Of a DNA stretch of 5,432 nucleotides, positions 1-5,335 are shown piece after piece. Position numbers and translations under genes: made by a program. This DNA comes from Opitutia bacterium. Its GTDB lineage: Bacteria; Verrucomicrobiota; Verrucomicrobiia; Opitutales; UBA953. The first letter of the stretch is position 1. Each line of letters starts with the position of its first letter. The notes under the pieces are model-generated. The model did not search any database, was not told where the DNA came from, and saw nothing but the letters and a program-made list of their open reading frames with translations. The DNA lies in assembly GCA_021204635.1 (NCBI GenBank), contig JAJPZB010000056.1:1-5432 (forward strand). The letters run 5' to 3'.

Positions 1-127
1 CGGGAGAATTACGTGTGTGATCCCGCATCGCAGGTGGGAAGCCGGGTTGGTGGTGACGGCAAGTGCTGCGGGAGTTTGTGGTGAGTTTTTTTTCGGAGGG
101 TTGGTGGTGGCGGTTGGGTTGGTGGTG
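1..127 (+). repeat. Duplicated 127-base block, copy A (truncated by window edge)
   Basis: By hand alignment this block matches 3813-3940 at about 115 of 127 positions with one single-base indel. Conserved parts are CGGGAGAATTACGT, GCATCGCA-GTGGGAAGC, the GGGTTGGTGGTGACGGCAAG core, a T-run (86-93) and two further TTGGTGGTG units. Most differences cluster at 15-24. The copy probably starts left of the window, because the other copy is preceded by the other half of a palindrome. Confidence 0.85.
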
Positions 128-311
128 GGGAGGAGCTAACTTAGCGGGAGAATCGCGCATTGCATGCGCGAATTGCTGCCACCACTAACCCGCCGCAACA
201 ATCCCGCATGTCACACCACAAACCCAATCCTCACCACAGCCCCAATTCCTACAACAAACCCGTGCCTTACCACAAACCCAGCACCACAATCTTCCCACCA
301 CAAAGTCTTGA

Positions 312-325
312 GGGACGTTAGTCCC
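312..325. repeat. Small hairpin GGGAC-GTTA-GTCCC
   Basis: Five-base perfect arms around GTTA, inside the C-rich arm of the left island. Read on the minus strand it is GGGAC-TAAC-GTCCC, so it shares the TAAC loop with the hairpin at 3781-3794 although the stem differs. Confidence 0.5.
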
Positions 326-487
326 GAACAAATCCGTGTGACAAACCACCGTGGCAGCTTGCCGCCACCACTAACCCAAATCCCACCACCGACCCGGTTT
401 TCGCCACCAACCCAAATCCCACACCGACTCGGCCTTCACCACCAACCCAAATCTCACCACCGACCCTGCTGGCACTACAATCGTGGC

Positions 488-2029
488 TCAGAGCAGGTTG
501 AGGACAGCGAAGTAAATTATTCCGCCTACGAGGATTAGCGCGGAGAAGAACAGAAGGGAGATGCGCGACGTAAACGCGGGCTTCAGGATCTCGCAATTTT
601 GCACTTCTTCGGGGATGCCGTCTGTTGAAAATGCGGAGCGGAACCAGCCAAAGTAGTAGTAAATCGAGGCGACGACGCAGATCAGCATTATTATCGCCGG
701 CACGTAGAGCTCGGCGGCAAACACGATGATGAGCAGGGCGAGTTTCGCGATGAAGCCCACTGTTGGCGGGATTCCCGCAAGCGACGACAATCCCGAGGCG
801 AGGGCGCCGGCGAGCAGCGGAGAGCGCTTTGCCAATCCGCGAAAATCGTCGAAGTCGAGAAATGCTTCGTCGCCCGTGCGGGTTTGGATTCGCGCCATTG
901 TTGCGAAGACCGGATAGAGCGTGAGGATGTAAACGATGATGTAAAGGAACAGCGCCAAGTCTGCGGCCTCGTGAAATTCCTTTGTGAAATCGCCGTACGA
1001 GAGGCGCGCGAGCGCGAGAATTGCGAGCATCATATACGACGCGTGCGAGACGCCGGAGAGCCCGATCAGGCGCTTCACCCGCTGTTGCCCGAGCGCCGTC
1101 GTGTTCGCGTAAATCATGGAAATCAGCGTCAAAACGAGCAGCACGGGGAAGAGAACGGGGAAAATCGGCTCGAACACGATTTCGATGAAGACGAGCATGA
1201 GGAAAAATCCGGTCGCCTTGGAGAGTGTCGCGAGCAGGAATGTGACGTGGAGCGGCGCGCCCTGATAGGTGTCGGGAATCCAAAATTGCATCGGGAAAAT
1301 GCCGAACTTGAACATTATGCCGACGAGAATCATTCCCGCGCCCACGAGCGGGAGCACGCTGTTTTGGTGCGTGGCGAGAAGCTCGCGGACCGCGACATAC
1401 GAGAGCGGGTCGCCCGCGTTGCCGTAGAGCGACGCAGAGCCGTAGATGAGCACGATGCCGAAGAGCATTATCGCTCCCGAGACGCCGCCCGCGATCAGGT
1501 ATTTCACCGCCGCTTCGAGTGAGGGCACGCTCTTGCGATATGAGCCCACGAGCGCGTAGAGCGTGACCGTGAGAGTTTCCAAAAGGACGAAAAACGCAAT
1601 CAGGTTGGACGCTTTCAAGAGCGCCATTGCCGCCGCAGTCGCGACGAGAATCAGGTGGTTCGAGATGTGCGAGGAAAACTCCGTGCGCACCCGCACCGTG
1701 TCCGCGACGTGGACTGCGAGAAGCCCGCAGAGCCCGAGAACCGCGCCGCACACCAAGCCGAGCGGCGCAAAGCTGAACACCGCCGGCAATTTCGCCCCCA
1801 TGCCGGCTTGCGCGAACACCGTTTCGGCAGAGGAAGAAACGAGCATGCTCGCGATGATGGAAATTACCAATGCAATGCTCGCGACGAGATGACCGACGCG
1901 CGAGCGGCTTTTCGGCATTATCGCGTCAACGACGAGAACCAAAATCGCCGCCACGACGAGAATGATTTCGGGCACGAAAATCAAAAGCTGAGGCAGCGTC
2001 GGCAGAAATTCATTTATTGGAGAGTCCAT
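488..2029 (-). CDS. nuoN: NADH-quinone oxidoreductase subunit N (complex I antiporter-like membrane subunit)
   Basis: Encodes a 513-residue inner-membrane protein, close to the usual NuoN length. It is one of three antiporter-like subunits in the membrane arm of complex I, which couples NADH-to-quinone electron transfer to proton pumping. The sequence is a run of hydrophobic helices (about 14). The polar residues that define the family are visible: E151 in the helix-5 motif LLETLT; K241 in FKFGIFPMQFWIPDTYQGAP (helix 7); K271 in LLATLSKATGF (helix 8); and K429 in GIPPTVGFIAKL (helix 12). These match the essential Glu/Lys/Lys/Lys set known for E. coli NuoN, so the pump channel looks intact. 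LEAAVKYLIAGG (171-182) is also typical. The start at 2029 has a good GAGGA ribosome-binding site six bases upstream; the stop is TGA at 488-490. It lies 22 bases after nuoM and is almost certainly co-transcribed with it. The 3' end abuts a repeat island, and I see no clear intrinsic terminator. The identification is very secure. Confidence 0.97.
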   Translation of the reverse strand: MDSPINEFLPTLPQLLIFVPEIILVVAAILVLVVDAIMPKSRSRVGHLVASIALVISIIASMLVSSSAETVFAQAGMGAKLPAVFSFAPLGLVCGAVLGLCGLLAVHVADTVRVRTEFSSHISNHLILVATAAAMALLKASNLIAFFVLLETLTVTLYALVGSYRKSVPSLEAAVKYLIAGGVSGAIMLFGIVLIYGSASLYGNAGDPLSYVAVRELLATHQNSVLPLVGAGMILVGIMFKFGIFPMQFWIPDTYQGAPLHVTFLLATLSKATGFFLMLVFIEIVFEPIFPVLFPVLLVLTLISMIYANTTALGQQRVKRLIGLSGVSHASYMMLAILALARLSYGDFTKEFHEAADLALFLYIIVYILTLYPVFATMARIQTRTGDEAFLDFDDFRGLAKRSPLLAGALASGLSSLAGIPPTVGFIAKLALLIIVFAAELYVPAIIMLICVVASIYYYFGWFRSAFSTDGIPEEVQNCEILKPAFTSRISLLFFSALILVGGIIYFAVLNLL

Positions 2030-2035
2030 TTTTTA

Positions 2036-2040
2036 TCCTC
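2036..2040 (-). promoter_or_regulatory. Ribosome-binding site of nuoN
   Basis: On the minus strand GAGGA lies six bases before the nuoN ATG, inside the 22-base gap after the nuoM stop. It is a strong Shine-Dalgarno match and fixes the nuoN start. It implies independent initiation rather than strict stop-start coupling with nuoM. Confidence 0.8.
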
Positions 2041-2051
2041 GAAAATTTGCG

Positions 2052-3647
2052 TTATTGCTCCGAGATGGAAGAAATCTCGGCGGCGGGAAGTGTATCGCAT
2101 TCTTCCTGCGCCACAGACGCGGGGAACGTTTCCGCGAGGGCAAAGTTGAGATTTCTCGTGACGAGCGAGGGGATGAAACCGACGGCGAACAGCGCCACGA
2201 GCAGGATAATCGCAGGAATGCGTTCGCGCAGCGTGATGTCGCCGATTTTTTCAAATTCCGCCTCGGGCAAACCTTCTTTGTTCGGCTTGCCAAAGAAAAC
2301 TTTCGCGACTGCGCGCAACCCGTAAATCGCGGAGATGACGATTGCTACGACGGCGAGGGCGATGAGCCCGAAAGGCTTCAAGCTCGCGAGAGAAACGAAG
2401 ATTGAAAGCTCGCCCCAGAAATTTGCAAAGCCCGGAAGCCCGAGGCTCGCGAGCGTCGCCGCAACAAAGAATCCGGCGAGCACCGGCGCCTTTGTCGCCA
2501 AGCCGCCCATTTTTGCCATCTCGAAAGTGCCTTCGCGATCGGCGACAGCCTGCGACAAATGGAAGAGAAGCGCGACGGAAAGCCCGTGCGCAAACATGAG
2601 CATGACCGCAGCCCCGATACCCGTGACGTCGCCGCCGCTAAACGCAAACGCCGCAATGCCGAGGAAAATCGGGCCCATGTGCATCACGGACGAGTAGGAA
2701 ATCATCTGCTTCAAATCGCGCTGAACCATCGTGATCAAGCCGATCAAAATGATGTTCCCAATCGCGAGGACGAAGATGACCATTGCCCATGCCGCAAGCC
2801 CGTCGGCGAGAAACGCGGCGCCGAGCTGAATCAAGCCGTAGAGCCCGAATTTTTTCAACACGCCCGCGTGCAACATCGAGACCGGCGTCGGCGCGGAGGA
2901 ATAGGTGTCGGGCGCCCACGAGTGGAACGGGAAGAGCGAAACGAGAATGCCGAAGCCGAAGAGCAGCAGCGCGAAAATCGCGTTTGTCGTGGAGGCGGAA
3001 AGCGGGTTGCCGTCGGCGAAGAAACTTCTCAGCGAAGCAAAGTCAAATGCCCCGACGGAGAGCGTTGAAACATAGAGCCAGATGAGGCCCGCGAGGGAAA
3101 TCATCGCGCCGAGCGTCAGGTAAACCGCCATCGTTATCGCGGTTGTCTTGCGCGCATTGCCGCCCCAGAGCAGGATTGCGATGAATGTCGGAATCAGCGC
3201 GAACTCGTGGAAAATGTAAAACGCGAACACGTTCATCGAGGCGAAAAGCCCGAGCAGCCCCGTTTGTATGAAGAGCAACACCGCGAAATAGAGCGTCGGC
3301 ATTTCCACATCTTTTGTCCAAATCGCGCGCAAACCGGCGGCGAGCCCCACGATTGACGCCATCGTGAAGAGCGGGAGCGAAATTCCGTTCAGCCCGAATT
3401 GCAGCCAGACGCCGAGATTTTCCACGCCGACCGAGCGCATTTCGGAGACGAACGCGTAGCCGCTCTCGGGATCTCTCTTGCCGGCGAAAACGCAGCAAAG
3501 CAAAAGCGCAATCGCGAACGGAATGAAAAATCCCAAAAACGCCACGATTTTTTTTGTGAGCAATGGCGATTTTTTGAGCGGAAGCAAAAGCACGCACGCG
3601 ACCAACGGGGTGGCGACTGCCATTTGTAGTAGATTTGCGGAATTCAT
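2052..3647 (-). CDS. nuoM: NADH-quinone oxidoreductase subunit M (complex I antiporter-like membrane subunit)
   Basis: Encodes a 531-residue polytopic membrane protein of the MrpD/NuoM antiporter-like family, a proton-translocating part of complex I. Family motifs seen: E148 in FYIFHEFALIP (helix 5, equivalent to E. coli E144); FPFHSWAPDTYSSAPTPVSM (239-258); K265/K266 in HAGVLKKFGLYGL (helix 8); RDLKQMISYSSVMHMG (310-325); and E413 in GLPGFANFWGELSIF (helix 12, equivalent to E407). The odd point is helix 7. Aligning FGFGILVSLFPFHSW with the usual GFAVKMPVVPLHGW puts L235 where nearly all NuoM proteins have a lysine. The frame stays open upstream to an ATG at 3780-3782, but those 45 extra codons run into repeat DNA (HHQP) and are hydrophilic. 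I therefore chose the ATG at 3645-3647, which begins MNSANLLQMAVATPL directly before helix 1. The stop is TAA at 2052-2054. It is first in a bicistron with nuoN and is divergent from the cbrA-like gene; no nuoL precedes it. Confidence 0.96.
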   Translation of the reverse strand: MNSANLLQMAVATPLVACVLLLPLKKSPLLTKKIVAFLGFFIPFAIALLLCCVFAGKRDPESGYAFVSEMRSVGVENLGVWLQFGLNGISLPLFTMASIVGLAAGLRAIWTKDVEMPTLYFAVLLFIQTGLLGLFASMNVFAFYIFHEFALIPTFIAILLWGGNARKTTAITMAVYLTLGAMISLAGLIWLYVSTLSVGAFDFASLRSFFADGNPLSASTTNAIFALLLFGFGILVSLFPFHSWAPDTYSSAPTPVSMLHAGVLKKFGLYGLIQLGAAFLADGLAAWAMVIFVLAIGNIILIGLITMVQRDLKQMISYSSVMHMGPIFLGIAAFAFSGGDVTGIGAAVMLMFAHGLSVALLFHLSQAVADREGTFEMAKMGGLATKAPVLAGFFVAATLASLGLPGFANFWGELSIFVSLASLKPFGLIALAVVAIVISAIYGLRAVAKVFFGKPNKEGLPEAEFEKIGDITLRERIPAIILLVALFAVGFIPSLVTRNLNFALAETFPASVAQEECDTLPAAEISSISEQ

Positions 3648-3659
3648 GCTCTGAGAATT

Positions 3660-3665
3660 TCTCCC
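3660..3665 (-). promoter_or_regulatory. Possible ribosome-binding site of nuoM
   Basis: GGGAGA on the minus strand sits 12 bases before the chosen nuoM ATG (3645-3647), somewhat far but usable. It supports this start over the upstream in-frame ATG at 3780-3782. It conflicts with the promoter candidate at 3667-3695, whose transcript would begin at about this position and so lose the site; at most one of the two is likely correct. Confidence 0.5.
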
Positions 3666-3666
3666 A

Positions 3667-3695
3667 AGATTAAGACAAGCGTTCCCGCTTTTCAA
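3667..3695 (-). promoter_or_regulatory. Candidate sigma-70-type promoter for nuoMN
   Basis: On the minus strand TTGAAA (3690-3695, five of six matches to the -35 consensus) is followed after exactly 17 bases by TAATCT (3667-3672, three of six matches to the -10 consensus). The -35 box overlaps a short inverted repeat, CAAGA-AA-TCTTG (3693-3704), which could be an operator or chance. The predicted start of transcription would leave a leader of only about 12 bases. The call rests on spacing and the -35 match alone. Confidence 0.35.
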
Positions 3696-3780
3696 GAAAT
3701 CTTGCCGCAACAGAGAAGAAGGGCAAATGGGTTGGTGGTGGGGAGCGAAGTCAGGCGACGTTCCACGAACACACTCCCTC

Positions 3781-3818
3781 ACCGCTAACGCGGTCCCCTC
3801 CCGCTAACTTAGCGGGAG
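3781..3818. repeat. Pair of CTAAC-cored palindromes
   Basis: Two adjacent inverted repeats. ACCGC-TAAC-GCGGT spans 3781-3794. A longer one has perfect 10-base arms CTCCCGCTAA (3798-3807) and TTAGCGGGAG (3809-3818) around a single C. The 19-base string GCTAACTTAGCGGGAGAAT at 3803-3821 recurs exactly at 135-153. The arrangement is reminiscent of REP-type palindromes at the edge of the larger repeat; whether it belongs to a REP/RAYT family cannot be decided here. Confidence 0.7.
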
Positions 3819-3940
3819 AATTACGTTGGGGCTCCGGCATCGCAAGTGGGAAGCCGGGTTGGTGGTGACGGCAAGTGCCGCAGGAGTTTGTGGCGAAGTT
3901 TTTTTCGGAGGGGTTGGTGGTGGCGGTTGGGTTGGTGGTG
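3813..3940 (+). repeat. Duplicated 127-base block, copy B
   Basis: The second copy of the block at the left edge, in the same orientation and about 3.8 kb away. It includes GCCGCA (3877-3882) and TGTGGC (3889-3894), which can pair (one G-U) around a six-base loop, followed four bases later by seven Ts (3899-3905). That resembles an intrinsic terminator, although no plus-strand gene enters from the left here. Confidence 0.85.
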
Positions 3941-4126
3941 AGAATCCGGGTTGGTGGTGGCAACAACTCGCGCGCGAGAAACGCGCGGGTAACTTCCGCG
4001 GCACTTTGTCGCCACCACCAACCCAATTCCCACCACTGACTCAAACTTCCACCACCAACCCAAATCCCACCACCGACTCAAACTCCTCACCACCAACCCT
4101 CACCACCATCGCGCGCAATTCGCGCG

Positions 4127-4155
4127 TTTTCGCGGGCGAGAAAATTTGCTACCCT
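4127..4155 (+). promoter_or_regulatory. Weak candidate promoter of the cbrA-like gene
   Basis: TTTTCG (4127-4132) and, 17 bases later, TGCTACCCT (4147-4155), an extended -10-like element, lie just upstream of the ATG at 4178. The leader would be short (about 15 bases), AC-rich and free of any Shine-Dalgarno sequence, which is consistent with weak or SD-independent initiation. Matches to consensus are poor and the call is tentative. Confidence 0.25.
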
Positions 4156-4177
4156 CGCCCGCACCAAACCAAAACAA

Positions 4178-5332
4178 ATGGGTGCCCCCGAAGAAATATT
4201 CGATGTCGCAATAGTTGGCACTGGCCCCGCCGGCGCAACTTTTGCCCGCCTCCTTTCGCCGAAACTCCGCGTGGTCGCGTTTGACAAAAAATGCGCCACC
4301 GACCCGCTCGCGCGAGGCTTCCGGAAACCGTGCGGCGGGCTTCTCGCCGAGGACGCGCAGCGTGCGCTTTCGCGGCAAGGTTTGGCGCTGCCGAAAGAGG
4401 TTCTCGCGAACCCGCAACTTTTCTCCGTGCGCACAATCGATCTCGCCCGCAACATCGAGCGAACGTATCGCCGCTTCTACGTGAACATGGATCGCCACCG
4501 TTTCGACTTGTGGCTGAAATCGCTGATCCCGCCAAGCGTGGAAATTCACAATGCGACAACGGCGCGGAAAATTTCCCGCAACAAATCCGGCTTGTGGGTG
4601 ATCCGATTTTTTGAGGAAAGGCGCGAGAAGATCGTTGTCGCTCGAACGCTCGTTGGCGCAGATGGTGCGGCGTCTGTGGTGCGCAAATTCCTTTTCCCTA
4701 AGCACAAAATCCGCTGCTACACCGCGATTCAACAGTGGTTTGTGGACAAGCAGCCCGAGCCGATCTACGCGTGTTTTTTCGACGAGCGACTCACGGATTG
4801 CTACGGCTGGGCGGTGTCGAAGGACGGGGAATTGCTTTTCGGCGCGGCGTTTCCGCACGGTGGCACGGGCGGGGCGTATGAAAATTTGCGCCGGCGCGCG
4901 GAGAAATTCGGCTTCGTGCTCGACGCGCCGCTGCGCTCCGAGGCGTGCATGGTTTTGCGCCCCGAGAAAATGGGCGATTTCAAGATCGGGACAGTTGCGG
5001 GCGCATTTCTCATCGGCGAAGCTGCAGGCTTTATCTCGCCGAGTTCGCTCGAAGGCATAAGCTACGCCTTGGATTCCGCCGAGATGCTCGCAGATGCATT
5101 CAACGAAAATTTTCCTCGGCTCGGTGGTGGCGACAACGGTGGTGGGCAGGGGTTTGTGGAGAAAATTTTCGAGGCATATCGCCGCCGCGCGCGAAAAATA
5201 TGCAGGAAACTGCTTTTAAAAACTTTGAAAAACCCGTTCATGTATAACCCAACCCTGCGCGAAATTGTCATGAAAAGCGGCATCTCCGCTCTCCGCCTCA
5301 GACCCCGCGATAAACACAGTCGCGAAATTTGA
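4178..5332 (+). CDS. cbrA: CbrA-like FAD-dependent oxidoreductase (geranylgeranyl reductase superfamily)
   Basis: Encodes a 384-residue soluble flavoprotein that resembles E. coli CbrA (about 354 residues) along its length. Seen: an N-terminal Rossmann FAD motif VAIVGTGPAGATFARLL with GTGPAG at 14-19; the family signature KPCGGLLAEDAQRAL (50-64); ANPQLFSV (77-84); RHRFDLWLKSLIPPSVE (106-122); the second dinucleotide motif LVGADGAASVVRK (158-170); AIQQWF (183-188); and the third FAD motif FLIGEAAGFISPSSLEGISYA (277-297). Known for the family: members reduce isoprenoid or other lipid-linked double bonds, and E. coli CbrA affects colicin M sensitivity; its exact substrate is not established. Compared with CbrA as I remember it, this protein has an extra Gly-rich stretch LGGGDNGGGQGF (315-326), encoded by DNA like the neighbouring repeats. 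The ATG at 4178 fits the MGAPEEIFDVAIVG start, but no Shine-Dalgarno motif precedes it. It is a single gene, divergent from nuoMN and flanked by repeat islands. The family call is firm; orthology with cbrA is likely but not proven. Confidence 0.87.
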   Translation: MGAPEEIFDVAIVGTGPAGATFARLLSPKLRVVAFDKKCATDPLARGFRKPCGGLLAEDAQRALSRQGLALPKEVLANPQLFSVRTIDLARNIERTYRRFYVNMDRHRFDLWLKSLIPPSVEIHNATTARKISRNKSGLWVIRFFEERREKIVVARTLVGADGAASVVRKFLFPKHKIRCYTAIQQWFVDKQPEPIYACFFDERLTDCYGWAVSKDGELLFGAAFPHGGTGGAYENLRRRAEKFGFVLDAPLRSEACMVLRPEKMGDFKIGTVAGAFLIGEAAGFISPSSLEGISYALDSAEMLADAFNENFPRLGGGDNGGGQGFVEKIFEAYRRRARKICRKLLLKTLKNPFMYNPTLREIVMKSGISALRLRPRDKHSREI

Positions 5333-5335
5333 CTT

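Larger units (their letters stand above)
1..477. repeat. Repeat island 1: G-rich arm, hairpin apex, C-rich arm; no gene
   Basis: This stretch holds no credible gene. Its left part carries GGGTTGGTGGTG units on the plus strand (44-55, 98-110, 116-130). The right part carries the opposite-strand form: CCACCACTAACCC at 179-191, degenerate CACCACAAACCC forms through about 300, then regular units beginning near 365, 384, 402, 420, 437 and 455, a period of 17-19 bases. The two arms meet at an apex of about 50 bases (129-178) that contains a perfect 8-base-arm hairpin (153-160 with 164-171, three-base loop TGC). The right arm ends about 20 bases before the nuoN stop. The unit length varies and is not a multiple of three, which argues against coding. 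Confidence 0.85.
3729..4110. repeat. Repeat island 2 between divergent nuoM and cbrA: G-rich arm, hairpin apex, C-rich arm
   Basis: Same architecture as the island at the left edge. GGGTTGGTGGTG units lie at 3729-3743, 3855-3866, 3910-3923, 3929-3940 and 3948-3960. The C-rich units start near 4013, 4031, 4050, 4068, 4088 and 4101. The innermost units form a perfect 14-base inverted repeat (3948-3961 with 4011-4024) that encloses a 49-base apex with a CGCGCG hairpin (3971-3976 with 3982-3987). Open frames here translate to low-complexity TTNP or HHQP peptides and I do not regard them as genes. The island fills most of the region that must hold the promoters of both neighbours. Confidence 0.85.

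Noticed and set aside
164..538. Plus-strand open frame of 124 codons rich in Thr-Thr-Asn-Pro
   Set aside because: It is a translation of the C-rich repeat arm. The repeat period is not a multiple of three, there is no ribosome-binding site, and it runs into the 3' end of nuoN on the other strand.
884..1522. Plus-strand open frame of 212 codons rich in Arg, Glu and His
   Set aside because: Antisense shadow of nuoN; the charged composition mirrors the hydrophobic codons of the real gene.
318..1751. Minus-strand open frame of 477 codons
   Set aside because: Overlaps nuoN in another frame; Arg- and Ala-rich composition typical of a shadow in GC-rich DNA, and its end reads through the repeat island.
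3648..3782. Upstream extension of nuoM to the ATG at 3780-3782
   Set aside because: The 45 extra residues are hydrophilic, contain repeat-derived HHQP and are not expected in NuoM; the ATG at 3645-3647 sits directly before the first helix.
3826..4284. Plus-strand open frame across the second island into cbrA
   Set aside because: Low-complexity Gly/Thr/Pro translation of repeat arms, overlapping the real cbrA start in another frame.
5306..5330. Terminator of cbrA (CGCGA / TCGCG followed by AAATTT)
   Set aside because: The stem has only five pairs with a nine-base loop, lies inside the last codons of the gene, and lacks a real T-run.
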